Assembly: GCA_047601745.1 (NCBI GenBank)
Contig: JASGIS010000001.1
Coordinates: 2,108,001-2,172,000, forward strand
Reading direction: 5' to 3'
From: JAKPAM01 sp047601745
GTDB taxonomy: Bacteria > Pseudomonadota > Gammaproteobacteria > Burkholderiales > Burkholderiaceae_E
DNA length: 64,000 bases
Positions within the stretch are counted from its first letter, which is position 1, and each line of letters begins with the position of its first letter. The position numbers were made by a program, and so were the translations under genes. Below, piece by piece: positions 36,420 to 45,259 of this stretch. A model generated the notes under the pieces. That model was not told the DNA's origin. It ran no database searches and was given only the letters and a program-made list of their open reading frames with translations.

Positions 36420-36438
36420 TATCCTGAATATCAGGATA
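36420..36438. promoter_or_regulatory. LysR-type operator upstream of the LysR/amidohydrolase operon
   Basis: TATCCTGA-ATA-TCAGGATA is a perfect 8-bp dyad of the T-N11-A type used by LysR regulators. It lies about 103 bp before the LysR start in a 227-bp gap and stands out in GC-rich surroundings. Autoregulation is the simplest reading; control of the Bug-type gene is unlikely because that gene reads toward this site and ends before it. Confidence 0.55.
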
Positions 36439-36544
36439 GCGCGATCCGTCGCGATCCGATCGATTCGGCCGCGCCCGCGCGGCCGCCGCCGTTCCGGCCC
36501 GCGCCGGGCAAGCGGTCGGGCACCCCGTCGGCCGCGTCAGATTC

Positions 36545-37528
36545 TCAGCCCTTGGCCAGTCCCGCCTTGATCAGCAGCGGCTTGACCGCCACGTAGTATT
36601 CCTCGGCGAACGCGCGGAACTGCTGCGGGTTCTTGCGCCACGGCACCTGGATGAACTTGTCGAGGATCGGCTGCGTGGCCGGGTCGGCATTGACCGAGTC
36701 GAAGGCCTCGTACAGCGATTGCACGATCGGCTCGGGTAGGTCCTTCGGCCCGACCAGCCCATAAGTGCTCTGCGCGACCGCGTTGATGCCGCGCTCCTTG
36801 AGCGTCGGCTTGTCCGGGTATTTCGGGATCCGCGCCTCGGTGGCCATCGCCAGGATCCGGCACTGGCCGTCGTCGACGAACGGCGCCCACTGCGCGGCAT
36901 CGGCCAGGAAGTTGATGTCGCCGGCCAGCAGCGCCTGCATCCATTCGGCGCCGCCCTTGTACGGCACGTGCGTGAAGCGCGCGCCGGTCGTCTGCTCGAC
37001 CTCGAGCATCAGCAACTGTCCGGTGCCGCCGACGCCGCTGGTGCCGTACGTGAACTTGTCCGGCTGCGCCTTGCCGGCGGCGATCAGATCCTCGATCGTG
37101 TTCCACGGCGCGTCCTTGCGCACGACGATGCCCATCGTGTAGCCGGACAGGCCCGTGATGTAAGTGAAGTCCCTCAGCGGATTCCAGTTGACCTGCTGAT
37201 AGTGCGGGTAGCGCAGGCTGTTGATCGCCATGCAGGCGAGCGTGTGGCCGTCGGGCTTGGCCGTCAGCAGCAGCGACGGCGCGAGCGTGCCGGCCGCGCC
37301 GGGTTTGGATTCGATCAATACCTGCTGGCCGAGGATCTTCGCGACCCGGTCGCTGAGCGCGCGCAGGTGGATGTCGGTGACGCCGCCGGCGGCGAACGGG
37401 TTGTAGATCGTGATCGGCCGCTCGGGCTTCCATCGCGTCTGGGCGCGTACGATCGCCGGGGCGGCGAGCGCGCCGGCCGCGGCCGCGCCGATGAAGTGGC
37501 GGCGGTCGGTGCGGATCGAATCGGTCAT
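36545..37528 (-). CDS. TctC/Bug family periplasmic binding protein
   Basis: 327 residues. The N-terminus TDRRHFIGAAAAGALAAPAIVRA is a Tat-type signal. The mature protein shows the Bug pattern: WKPERPITIYNPFAAGGVTDIHLRALSDRVAKILGQQVLIESKPGAAGTLAPSLLLTAKPDGHTL, LIAAGKAQPDKFTYGTSGVGGTGQLLMLEVEQTTGARFTHVPYKGGAEWMQALLAGDINF and YPDKPTLKERGI. Bug proteins bind carboxylates and are greatly expanded in Burkholderiales, mostly without dedicated permeases. The ligand is unknown. AGGAGA precedes the ATG. It follows the RpiR gene by 119 bp on the same strand and may belong to the aminotransferase operon. Confidence 0.88.
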   Translation of the reverse strand: MTDSIRTDRRHFIGAAAAGALAAPAIVRAQTRWKPERPITIYNPFAAGGVTDIHLRALSDRVAKILGQQVLIESKPGAAGTLAPSLLLTAKPDGHTLACMAINSLRYPHYQQVNWNPLRDFTYITGLSGYTMGIVVRKDAPWNTIEDLIAAGKAQPDKFTYGTSGVGGTGQLLMLEVEQTTGARFTHVPYKGGAEWMQALLAGDINFLADAAQWAPFVDDGQCRILAMATEARIPKYPDKPTLKERGINAVAQSTYGLVGPKDLPEPIVQSLYEAFDSVNADPATQPILDKFIQVPWRKNPQQFRAFAEEYYVAVKPLLIKAGLAKG

Positions 37529-37647
37529 CGTGTCTCCTGTCTTGATGCGACGCGGTAAGTCGAACGGGCGGGCATGCGTCCGGGACGATTCTATCAACCG
37601 GGGCGCTTCGGCCGGCCGCGGCGTCCCGCCGTCCGCGGGGCGCCCGA

Positions 37648-38571
37648 TCAGCGGGGGGAGTGAGGCAGGTAGACGGCGAGCCGCTGCAGTCCCGCCTCGC
37701 TGTCGCTCAAGGCCCGCAGCACGCGTTCGTCGCCGACGGCGACCGTCATCGCGACCAGCGATTGGGCGAGCGCGACGGCCGGCACGATCGACGGGAACAG
37801 CGACGGACTGTCATGGCCGAACAGCAGCGTCGCCGCCGCGTCGCGGGCGATCGGCGACGCGCGCGAATCGGTGATCGCGATGATCGCCGCGCCCGCGTCG
37901 CGCGCCTGCTCGACCGCATCGATCGTGTCCTGCGCATAAGGCTCGGCGCTGAAGGCGATCAGCACGTCGCGCGGACCGATGTGCCGCAGTTCGTCGCTGC
38001 GCAGGCCGCCGAGGCCGGTGATCAGCGACACGTTCGACAGGAACAGGCCGCAGGCGTAGTTCAGGTAATGCGCGGGTGCGAACAGGCTGCGCAGGCCCAG
38101 CACATGGCAGTGCCGCGCGTCGAGCAGGCGCCGCGCCGCCCGCTCGAGCATCGTCCGCGTATCGCCGTCGTGTTCGAGTCGCTGCAGGTTCGCGAGATCG
38201 GCGCCGATCATGTCGGCCAGCAACTGTTGCCCGTGTCCGGCCTGCGCGCGCAGCGCGCGTCCGCGGTCGGACAGGCTGGGCGCCTCGTCGCCGAGCCAGT
38301 CGCGATAGACGGCGCGCATCGCCTCGTAGTCGGCCAGATCCAGCCGGCGGGCCAGGCGCAGCATCGTCACGTGCGGAACGCCGGCCCGGCGCGCGATCGC
38401 GCGCATCGAGCACATCGCGACGTCGGCCGGGTGGTCGAGCACGTAGCGCGCCGCCGACCGCAACTGCGGCGCGAGCCCGGCGAAGCGCTGCTGCAGGCGC
38501 GCATCGAGCGTCGCGCGGTCGAGCCCGACGGGCGGCGGGGGCGGCATGCCGGGGCTCGAACGGGGTTTCAC
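37648..38571 (-). CDS. RpiR/MurR family transcriptional regulator (HTH plus SIS)
   Basis: 307 residues. N-terminal HTH_6 domain at about 20-95 (LDARLQQRFAGLAPQLRSAARYVLDHPADVAMCSMRAIARRAGVPHVTMLRLARRL). C-terminal SIS domain at about 140-275 (HVLGLRSLFAPAHYLNYACGLFLSNV, DVLIAFSAEPYAQDTIDAVEQARDAGAAIIAITDSRASPIARDA), which binds phosphosugars in relatives but is often used for other ligands. The longest start is GTG 38571; ATG 38547 is possible and neither has a good ribosome site. It follows the aminotransferase gene by 36 bp and probably regulates the aldehyde dehydrogenase/aminotransferase pathway. Confidence 0.85.
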   Translation of the reverse strand: MKPRSSPGMPPPPPVGLDRATLDARLQQRFAGLAPQLRSAARYVLDHPADVAMCSMRAIARRAGVPHVTMLRLARRLDLADYEAMRAVYRDWLGDEAPSLSDRGRALRAQAGHGQQLLADMIGADLANLQRLEHDGDTRTMLERAARRLLDARHCHVLGLRSLFAPAHYLNYACGLFLSNVSLITGLGGLRSDELRHIGPRDVLIAFSAEPYAQDTIDAVEQARDAGAAIIAITDSRASPIARDAAATLLFGHDSPSLFPSIVPAVALAQSLVAMTVAVGDERVLRALSDSEAGLQRLAVYLPHSPR

Positions 38572-38607
38572 GAGGGTTCGATCCTTGCGTGAACGGGCGC
38601 TGCTCGC

Positions 38608-40032
38608 TCAGGCGCCCGGCGGCAGCGCGGCGGCGACGTCGTCGATCGCGCGGCGCAGGCCCTCGACGATCAGCGCGAACTCGTCGTCGTCGGCCAGGTA
38701 GGACGGCGCCAGCAGCACGTGGTCGCCGCGCACGCCGTCGATCGTGCCGCCGCCCGGATAGCACAGCAGGCCGTGCCGCTGCGCGGCCTGCCGGATCCGC
38801 GCATGCACGCGCAGCGCCGGATCGAACGGCCGATCGTCGCTGCGGTCGGCGACCAGCTCGAGCGCCCACAGCAGGCCGCGGCCGCGCACGTCGGCGACGT
38901 GCGGGTGCTCGCCGAACGCGTCGCGCAGCCGGGCGCCGAGCCGTCGGCCGGCGTCGGCGACGCGCCGCGTCAGATCCTGCTCGACGATCACGCGTTGCAC
39001 GGCCAGGCCGGCCGCGCAGGCCAGCGGATGGCCGATGTACGTGTGGCCGTGCTGGAACGCGCCGGACCCGTGCAGGATCGCGTCGACGACGTTCCGGCCG
39101 GCCAGCACCGCGCCGATCGGCGCGAATCCGCCGCCCAATCCCTTGGCCATCGTGACCAGGTCGGGCACGACGCCTTCCTGCTCGAACGCGAACGTGGTGC
39201 CGGTGCGGCTCATCCCGCACATCACCTCGTCGAGGATCAGCAGGATGCCGTAGCGGTCGCAGACCTCGCGGATCCGCGCGAAATAACCGGGCACCGCCGT
39301 GACGGCGCCGGCCGTCGCGCCGACGACGGTCTCGGCGACGAACGCGATCACTCGCTCGGGCCCGGCCTCGTCGATCGTCGCCGATAGTTCGTCGGCCAGC
39401 CGGCGGCCATAAGCGTCGTCGCTTTCGCCGGCGCCGCGATGGCGGAACGCGAAGCACGGCGAGACGTGCCGCGACGCGAGCAGCAGCGGCTGGTACGGCG
39501 CGCGCCGTCCGGCGTTACCGCCGATCGACAGCGCCGCCAGCGTGTTGCCGTGATAGCTCTGGCGGCGCGCGATGAACAGGTCGCGCCGCGGCTCGCCGCG
39601 CTCGACCCAGTACTGGCGCGCCAGTTTCATCGCGGTCTCGACGGCCTCGGAACCGCCGGACACGAAATACGCGCGACCGAACGAGGCCGGCGCGCGGGCC
39701 AGCAGATGCGCGGCGAGCCGTTCGGCGGCCTCGGTCGTGAAGAAGCTGGTGTGCGCGTATTCGAGCCGCTGCAACTGCTCGGTCATCGCCGCGATGACGG
39801 CCGGGTGCGCATGACCGAGGCAGGACACGGCGGCGCCGCCGCAGGCATCCAGGTAGCGGCGGCCGTCGGCGTCCCACAGGTACGAGCCTTCGCCGCGCAC
39901 GGCGACCGGCGGCGGGTGGACCGGGTCGCGATGCAGGATCGCGGTGGCGGCGGTCGCGGCGGTCGCGGCAGCCGGCGGCGCGGCGTCCGACGGCAACGCG
40001 GCCGAGGACGGCGGAAGGGCGGTGTTCGTCAT
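38608..40032 (-). CDS. Class III (omega) PLP-dependent aminotransferase
   Basis: 474 residues. Motifs: YLWDADGRRYLDACGGAAVSCLGHAHPAVIAAM, FVSGGSEAVETAMKLARQYW, SYHGNTLAALSIGG, ILDEVMCGMSRTG with the PLP-ring Asp, and LVTMAKGLGGGFAPIGA with the Schiff-base Lys, then FQHGHTYIGHPLACAAGLAVQ. It transfers the amino group of an omega-amino acid or amine to pyruvate or 2-oxoglutarate. The first 30 residues are an Ala-rich low-complexity extension. It lies between an aldehyde dehydrogenase (28 bp upstream) and the RpiR regulator, so amine to aldehyde to acid is a likely two-step route. Confidence 0.9.
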   Translation of the reverse strand: MTNTALPPSSAALPSDAAPPAAATAATAATAILHRDPVHPPPVAVRGEGSYLWDADGRRYLDACGGAAVSCLGHAHPAVIAAMTEQLQRLEYAHTSFFTTEAAERLAAHLLARAPASFGRAYFVSGGSEAVETAMKLARQYWVERGEPRRDLFIARRQSYHGNTLAALSIGGNAGRRAPYQPLLLASRHVSPCFAFRHRGAGESDDAYGRRLADELSATIDEAGPERVIAFVAETVVGATAGAVTAVPGYFARIREVCDRYGILLILDEVMCGMSRTGTTFAFEQEGVVPDLVTMAKGLGGGFAPIGAVLAGRNVVDAILHGSGAFQHGHTYIGHPLACAAGLAVQRVIVEQDLTRRVADAGRRLGARLRDAFGEHPHVADVRGRGLLWALELVADRSDDRPFDPALRVHARIRQAAQRHGLLCYPGGGTIDGVRGDHVLLAPSYLADDDEFALIVEGLRRAIDDVAAALPPGA

Positions 40033-40060
40033 CGGACGGCGGGCCGGCGGCGGCGCGTGT

Positions 40061-41644
40061 TCAGACGACGCCGTCGCGGATGATCGTCCACGACTGCTCG
40101 CGCATGAACTGCGGCAGGTAGTGGCCGCCCAGTCCGCCCTTGCCGCCGGCGCCCGAGCCCTTCCAGCCGCAGAACGACTGGATGCCCGGCCAGGCGCCGG
40201 TGGTCGCGCCGCTGGCGCGATTGGCGTACAGTACGCCGGCCTGCGCGGTATCGAGGAAGCGTTGCAGTTCGGCCTCGCTTCGCGTGTAGATGCCGGCGGT
40301 CAGCCCGAACTCGATCGCGTTGCCGTCGCGGATCGCGTCGGCCAGGTCGTCGAAGCGCGTCAGCGTCAGCAGCGGCAGGAACTGCTCGGCGCGGTTCAAG
40401 CGATGATCGGCGGGCAGGTCGGCGACCAGCATCGGCTTCACGTAGTGGCCGTGGTCGAACGGCCCGCCGCGCAGCGGCGTGTCGCCGGCCAGCAAGCGGC
40501 CGTCTTCGCGGGCATCGGCGAGGCCTTTCAGGTAGCGCGCGAGCGCGGCCTCGTTGATCAGCGGGCCGATGAAGTGGCGCGCGTCGCGCGGATCGCCGAT
40601 GCTGGCCGCATCGATGCGCGCGAGCAGCCGTTCGACGAATGCCTCGGCGACGTCGCGATGCACGAGCACGCGCGACAGCGCCGAGCACTTCTGGCCCTGC
40701 ATCCCATAAGCGGAGCGGAACACCCCCTCGGCCGCAGCGTCCAGATCGGCGCTGGCCGTCACGTAGCACGGATTCTTGCCGCCCATCTCGGCGATCACCG
40801 GCCGCATGTGCGGGCCGGCGGCCACGCCGCGCAGCAGCGTCATGCCGGTGTCCAGCGAGCCGGTGAAGGCGATGCCGTCGACGCCGGCGGCCGCCAGCAG
40901 CCGGCCGGTGCCGTTGCCGCCGAGCACGACGTTGAACACGCCCGGCGGCACGCCGCCGGCGGCGAACGCGCGGGCCAGCCACGTCGCCGTCAGGCCCGCG
41001 CCGGGGCTCGGCTTCAGCACCACCGTGTTGCCGCCGAGCAGCGCGCCGGTGCTCATGCCGATCGACAGCGCGACCGGGTAGTTGAACGGCGCGATGACGC
41101 CGAACACGCCATAAGGGCGCAGCGTATCGGTGGTCGCCTCGTGCGCGAACGCGCGGCGCATCGGCCGCGTGAAACCTTCGTGCGCCTGCATCTCGTCGCA
41201 GTAGAAGCGGATCATGTCGATCGACTCCTCGACCTCGCCCATCGCTTCGATGCGGCTCTTGCCGACCTCGAAGATCATCGCGATGCCCAGCTCCCATTTG
41301 CTGGCCTCGATCGCGTCGGCGACCGCGCGCAGCGTCGCGACGCGTTGCTGCCAGCCGCCGGCGGCCCATTCGGGCTGCGCGCGGCGCGCCGCGGTGATCG
41401 CGGCGTCGACGGTGGCGGCGTCGCCGTCGCCGCCGGCGCCGAGCCGGATGCGCCGGTCGATCGGGCTGTCGATCGGTCGATCGGCGCCGGCGTGATGCGG
41501 CCGGCCGTCGATCCAGTGCGGCCAGCGCGCGCCCAGGTGCTCGCGCTCGAACGCCGCGATGCCGGCGTCGAGCCGGCGATGGACACCGGAGAAATCCTCG
41601 CGGATGTTGGTGTACGTGACGCGGGGTAGCGGGGCGGACGTCAT
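40061..41644 (-). CDS. Aldehyde dehydrogenase (NAD(P)-dependent)
   Basis: 527 residues of the ALDH superfamily. Catalytic Glu in RPVIAEMGGKNP and nucleophile Cys in GMQGQKCSALSRVLVH; cofactor region FNYPVALSIGMSTGALLGGNTVVLKPSPGA and GIAFTGSLDTG. The GQKCSA context and overall length resemble 1-pyrroline-5-carboxylate dehydrogenases and related long ALDHs. CAGGAGA lies upstream of ATG 41644; longer frames run into the gap before it. It is the first gene of the ALDH-aminotransferase-RpiR operon and probably oxidises the aldehyde formed by the aminotransferase. The exact substrate is unknown. Confidence 0.88.
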   Translation of the reverse strand: MTSAPLPRVTYTNIREDFSGVHRRLDAGIAAFEREHLGARWPHWIDGRPHHAGADRPIDSPIDRRIRLGAGGDGDAATVDAAITAARRAQPEWAAGGWQQRVATLRAVADAIEASKWELGIAMIFEVGKSRIEAMGEVEESIDMIRFYCDEMQAHEGFTRPMRRAFAHEATTDTLRPYGVFGVIAPFNYPVALSIGMSTGALLGGNTVVLKPSPGAGLTATWLARAFAAGGVPPGVFNVVLGGNGTGRLLAAAGVDGIAFTGSLDTGMTLLRGVAAGPHMRPVIAEMGGKNPCYVTASADLDAAAEGVFRSAYGMQGQKCSALSRVLVHRDVAEAFVERLLARIDAASIGDPRDARHFIGPLINEAALARYLKGLADAREDGRLLAGDTPLRGGPFDHGHYVKPMLVADLPADHRLNRAEQFLPLLTLTRFDDLADAIRDGNAIEFGLTAGIYTRSEAELQRFLDTAQAGVLYANRASGATTGAWPGIQSFCGWKGSGAGGKGGLGGHYLPQFMREQSWTIIRDGVV

Positions 41645-41812
41645 GCCGGTCTCCTGTCGCCGATGTTCTTCGGGCGCTCGTCGCGGATCCGGCAATGTAC
41701 CAAGTGGTTCAGAAATTGTCGAAAACGAACCGATCCGGTTTCCACGGCGTCGAGCCGCCGTCGGACGTCGAGCCGGCCGCCTGGCCATCCGGCCGCCCGG
41801 CCGGATCGCTGA

Positions 41813-43135
41813 TCAGTCGCCGCTGGCCGCGTCCGGCGGATCGCTGATCGGCTCGTCGTCGCGGATCGCCAGCACCTTGTCGATCGTGCGCCCGTCCATG
41901 TCGACGATCTCGAAGCGCCAGCCTTCCCAGCGCACCGAGTCGGCGACCCTCGGCACCTTGCCGGTCAGCAGCATCAGCATGCCGCTGAGCGTGTGATAAC
42001 GGCCGCGTTCTTCCTCGGGGACGGCCTGCAGGTTCAGCCGGTCCTTCAGCTCGGGAACCGGGATGTGGCCGTCGAGCAGCCAGCTTCCGTCGTCGCGCAG
42101 GATCGCCCAGGCCGTGTCGGGATTGCGCGGCAGGAACTCGCCGGTGATCGCCTCGATCAGGTCCTGAAGCGTGACGATGCCCTGGACCTCGCCGTACTCG
42201 TCGATGACGAACGCCATGTGCAGATCGCTGGAGCGGAAGTTGTCGAGCAGCTCCATGCCGGTCAGCGTTTCGGGCACGTACAGCGGGTCGCTGATCGGCT
42301 GCTCGGACAGCTCGCGGCTGCCGCCGTGGACGATCGACGCCAGCCAGCGGCGGGCGTTGACGACGCCGAGGATCGCGTGCAGGCCGCCCTTGACGACCGG
42401 AAAGCGCGCGTGGTCCGACGATTCGACGGTCGCCAGGTGCGTCTCGAACGGCGCGTCGACGTCCAGGTAGACGACGTCCGCGCGCGGCACCATCAGCGAG
42501 CCGATCTGGCGGTCGTCGAGCCGGAACACGTTGCGCAGCATCGCGTGTTCGTGCGATTCGATGACGCCGGCGGTCGTGCCCTCGCGCAGCATCTCGTGGA
42601 TCTCTTCCTCGGTCACGAGCTGGGCCGCGCCTTCCTTGACGCCGAGCAGCCGCAGCGTGGCGCGGGTCGAGACCGACAGCAGCCGCACGAACGGCTTGGT
42701 CGCCAGTGCCAGCCATTCGATCGGGCGGGCGACCAGCCGGGCCAGCATCTCGGGGTGCGTCTGGCCGAGCCGCTTGGGCACCAGCTCGCCGACGACGATC
42801 GAGAAGTACGTGATGACGATGACGACCAGCCCGGTGGCGACATACGCCGAATAAGGCTGCGGGGTGCCGGCCGATTCGAGCAGCTCGGCCAGCGGCTTGG
42901 CCAGCGCCGATTCGCCGACGATGCCGTTGAGCACGCCGATCGACGTGATGCCGATCTGGATCGTCGACATGAAGCGCGTCGGATCCTCGCCGAGCTTGAT
43001 CGCCGCGGCCGCGGCGCTGTCGCCGGCGTCCATCTGCTTCTGCAGTCGGGCCCTGCGGGCCGTGACCAGCGCGATTTCCGACATCGCAAACAGGCCGTTG
43101 AGCAGAATCAGCGCAAACAGTATCGCAATTTCCAT
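41813..43135 (-). CDS. CNNM/CorC-type membrane protein (DUF21, CBS pair, CorC_HlyC)
   Basis: 440 residues. The DUF21/CNNM membrane domain (1-190) starts MEIAILFALILLNGLFAMSEIALVTARRARLQ with three or four helices and FSIVVGELVPKRLGQ. A CBS pair follows (about 215-340: MVPRADVVYLDVD, RFPVVKGGLHAILGVV, MAFVIDEYGEVQGIVTLQDLIEAITGE), then a C-terminal CorC_HlyC domain (DDGSWLLDGHIPVPELKDRLNL...GWRFEIVDMDGRTIDKVLA). Members take part in Mg2+ export or other cation transport; older annotations say hemolysin. ATG 43135 has GGAGA upstream. The gene is divergent from the cytochrome b561 operon. Confidence 0.88.
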   Translation of the reverse strand: MEIAILFALILLNGLFAMSEIALVTARRARLQKQMDAGDSAAAAAIKLGEDPTRFMSTIQIGITSIGVLNGIVGESALAKPLAELLESAGTPQPYSAYVATGLVVIVITYFSIVVGELVPKRLGQTHPEMLARLVARPIEWLALATKPFVRLLSVSTRATLRLLGVKEGAAQLVTEEEIHEMLREGTTAGVIESHEHAMLRNVFRLDDRQIGSLMVPRADVVYLDVDAPFETHLATVESSDHARFPVVKGGLHAILGVVNARRWLASIVHGGSRELSEQPISDPLYVPETLTGMELLDNFRSSDLHMAFVIDEYGEVQGIVTLQDLIEAITGEFLPRNPDTAWAILRDDGSWLLDGHIPVPELKDRLNLQAVPEEERGRYHTLSGMLMLLTGKVPRVADSVRWEGWRFEIVDMDGRTIDKVLAIRDDEPISDPPDAASGD

Positions 43136-43244
43136 CGAGTCGAAATCTCCGCGCCCGGGTCGCCGCTGCCGATCGGAACGCCAATCGGGGACGAACGGGG
43201 CCAGCGGGCATTCTATCGGTTCGGTCATCGTGAACCGGCCTCGA

Positions 43245-43289
43245 TTGACCCATCGTCAGCTTCTGTTATATTTTGTTCTAACTAGAACA
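43245..43289 (+). promoter_or_regulatory. Promoter and palindromic operator of the cytb561-yceI-yceI-marR operon
   Basis: TTGACC (43245-43250) and TATATT (43267-43272), 16 bp apart, each match the sigma70 consensus at 5 of 6 positions. Directly after the -10 is TGTTCTA-AC-TAGAACA (43274-43289), a perfect 7-bp palindrome covering the expected transcription start. The operon ends with a MarR gene, and MarR repressors usually bind such palindromes at their own promoters. Binding by that MarR is inferred. Confidence 0.65.
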
Positions 43290-43307
43290 TTCGGGGAACT
43301 GCCCGGC

Positions 43308-43859
43308 ATGACGAGTGGTCGCGAGACGAACGGCAAGCTGCGCTATACGCTGACGGCGATCGTGCTGCACTGGCTGATCGCGCTGCTGATCGTCGCGGCA
43401 TTCGCGCTCGGCCTGACGATGGTCGACATTCCGGGCATCACGCCGACCAAGCTCAAGTACTTCTCGTGGCACAAGTGGCTGGGCGTGACGGTTTTCGCGC
43501 TGGCCTGCCTGCGGCTGCTCTGGCGGCTCGGCCATCGCCCGCCGCCGGATCCGCCGTCGATGCCGGCGTGGCAGCGGATGGCCGCGCACGCGGTGCATTG
43601 GGCGCTGTACGCGCTGATCTTCGCGGTGCCCTTGTCCGGTTACTTCTACAGCCTGGCCGCCGGCGTGCCGGTCGTCTACCTTGGCGTGTTGCCGCTGCCG
43701 GTGCTGATCGAGCCCGACCCGGCGCTCAAGGAGTCGCTGAAGGGCCTGCACTATCTGCTGAACATGACGATGCTCGGGCTGGTCGGCCTGCACCTGGCCG
43801 CCGTGATCAAGCATCAGTGGATCGATCGCGACCGGCTGCTGTCCCGCATGCTTCCGTAG
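43308..43859 (+). CDS. Cytochrome b561
   Basis: 183 residues with four membrane helices. Predicted heme-ligand histidines lie in YTLTAIVLHWLIALLIVAAFALG, FSWHKWLGVTVFALACLRLLWRLGHRPP, AAHAVHWALYALIFAVPLSGYFYS and LHYLLNMTMLGLVGLHLAAVIKHQWIDRD. The family moves electrons from the quinone pool across the inner membrane. A ribosome site GGGGAA precedes ATG 43308. It is followed by two yceI genes; in E. coli the neighbour of yceI (yceJ) is also a b561-type cytochrome, so the association is conserved. Confidence 0.9.
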   Translation: MTSGRETNGKLRYTLTAIVLHWLIALLIVAAFALGLTMVDIPGITPTKLKYFSWHKWLGVTVFALACLRLLWRLGHRPPPDPPSMPAWQRMAAHAVHWALYALIFAVPLSGYFYSLAAGVPVVYLGVLPLPVLIEPDPALKESLKGLHYLLNMTMLGLVGLHLAAVIKHQWIDRDRLLSRMLP

Positions 43860-43909
43860 CCCGGCCGCTTCGCCGCCTTCCTCCGCCGTTTCCTTACCGG
43901 AGTCCCTCG

Positions 43910-44521
43910 ATGAACGACCGATCGCTCAGTCTCTCCTTTTCCCGTCCGCCGCCGTTGCCGCGCGCGCTGCGCATCGCCGCGTCGGTTGCCGGCGCCGCGG
44001 CGCTGATCGCGCTGCCCGTCTGGGCGGCCACCGCGCTGAAGGCCGATCCGGCCCGCAGCCAGGTCGTCGCCACGTTCAAACAGATGAGCGTGCCGGTCGA
44101 CGCGCCGTTCAAGTCCTTCAGCGCGCAGGTCGCTTATGACGCCGCCCGGCCCGACGCATCGACCGCCCAGGTCGAGGTCGACGTGGCCAGTCTCGATCTC
44201 GGCGACCCGACCTACAGCAGCGAGGTGCGCAAGAAGGAATGGTTCGACGCCGCGCAATTCCCGAAAGCGACGTTCGTGTCGAGCAAGATCCAGCCGGGCG
44301 CCGGCGGCAAGCTCGACGTGTCCGGCAAGCTGACGATCAAGGGCCGCACGCAGGACGTGTCGTTCCCGCTCAGCGTCAAGCAGGACGGCGGCGCGCAGGT
44401 CTTCGAAGGTGCGCTGCCGATCAAGCGGCTCAGCTTCAACGTCGGCGAAGGCGAGTGGAAGGACACCAGCATGGTGGCCGACGAGGTCACGATCAAGTTC
44501 CGCGTCGTCGCCGCGCCCTGA
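43910..44521 (+). CDS. yceI: YceI family periplasmic protein (first copy)
   Basis: 203 residues. Signal peptide at about 1-40 (RALRIAASVAGAAALIALPVWAA). The YceI lipocalin-like domain follows: LKADPARSQVVATFKQMSVPVDAPFKSFSAQVAYD, AQVEVDVASLDLGDPTYSSEVRKKEWFDAAQFPKATFVSSKI, KLDVSGKLTIKGRTQDVSFPLSV and LPIKRLSFNVGEGEWKDTSMVADEVTIKFRV. YceI proteins bind isoprenoids such as ubiquinone-type lipids. The variant VGEGEWKDTSMVADEV is typical of the subgroup found with cytochrome b561. GGAG lies eight bases before the ATG, 50 bp after the cytochrome. Confidence 0.9.
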   Translation: MNDRSLSLSFSRPPPLPRALRIAASVAGAAALIALPVWAATALKADPARSQVVATFKQMSVPVDAPFKSFSAQVAYDAARPDASTAQVEVDVASLDLGDPTYSSEVRKKEWFDAAQFPKATFVSSKIQPGAGGKLDVSGKLTIKGRTQDVSFPLSVKQDGGAQVFEGALPIKRLSFNVGEGEWKDTSMVADEVTIKFRVVAAP

Positions 44522-44642
44522 TCGTTCGCCGATCGCATCGATCGAAGGCCGGCAGCGGGCGTGCGCGCCGCGCGCGCTGCCGGTCATCCGCCGCCGGGCG
44601 TCGCCGTCCGGCTCCTTTTCGAGTTCTATACAGGGGAACACC

Positions 44643-45212
44643 ATGAAGAAACGCATCGCGCTGACGTGCCTGCTCGCCGCCGCCACCTGCTCGTCGGCGT
44701 TCGCTCAGACGTACAACCTCGATCCGTCCCATACCTATCCGAGCTTCGAAGCCGATCACCTGGGCATTTCGGTGTGGCGCGGCAAGTTCAACAGCAGCAA
44801 GGGCACGGTCGCGATCGATCGCGCGGCCAAGACCGGTTCGGTCAACATCACGATCGATCCGGCCAGCATCGACTTCGGCAACGAAAAGCTCAACGGGCAC
44901 GCCAAGAGCGCGGACATGTTCAACGTCGAGAAGTTCCCGACGATCACTTATGTCGGCAAGACGGTGAAATTCGACGGCGACACGCCGGTCGAGGTGGATG
45001 GCGAGCTGACGATGCTCGGCGTGACCAAGCCGGTGCCGTTGAAGATCCGCTCGTTCAAGTGCATCGATCACCCGATGCTCAAGCGCGAGGTCTGCGGCGC
45101 CGACGCGACGGCCGAGTTCGATCGCAGCGAGTTCGGCCTGAACTACGGGCTGCCGCGCTTCTCGCCTAAGGTCAGGCTGGCGATCCAGGCCGAGGCGGTC
45201 AAGGCCGATTGA
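44643..45212 (+). CDS. yceI: YceI family periplasmic protein (second copy)
   Basis: 189 residues. Signal peptide MKKRIALTCLLAAATCSSAFA. Mature YceI domain: YNLDPSHTYPSFEADHLGISVWRGKFNSSKGTVAID, SVNITIDPASIDFGNEKLNGHAKSADMFNVEKFPTITYVGKTVKF, VDGELTMLGVTKPVPLKI, and a Cys pair in KCIDHPMLKREVCGADATAEFDRSEFGLNYGLP. This is closer to canonical E. coli YceI than the first copy, from which it is clearly diverged, so the two probably have different roles. AGGGGAA precedes the ATG. Its stop overlaps an alternative TTG start of marR. Confidence 0.92.
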   Translation: MKKRIALTCLLAAATCSSAFAQTYNLDPSHTYPSFEADHLGISVWRGKFNSSKGTVAIDRAAKTGSVNITIDPASIDFGNEKLNGHAKSADMFNVEKFPTITYVGKTVKFDGDTPVEVDGELTMLGVTKPVPLKIRSFKCIDHPMLKREVCGADATAEFDRSEFGLNYGLPRFSPKVRLAIQAEAVKAD

Positions 45213-45259
45213 GCGGGGCCGGCGATGGGCGAGGGCGGGCATTCGATCGCCGCGGGCCG

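Noticed and set aside
41714..41745. Short inverted repeat AACCG-ATC-CGGTT between the CorC and ALDH genes as a terminator
   Set aside because: Only a 5-bp stem and no adequate T-run on either strand.
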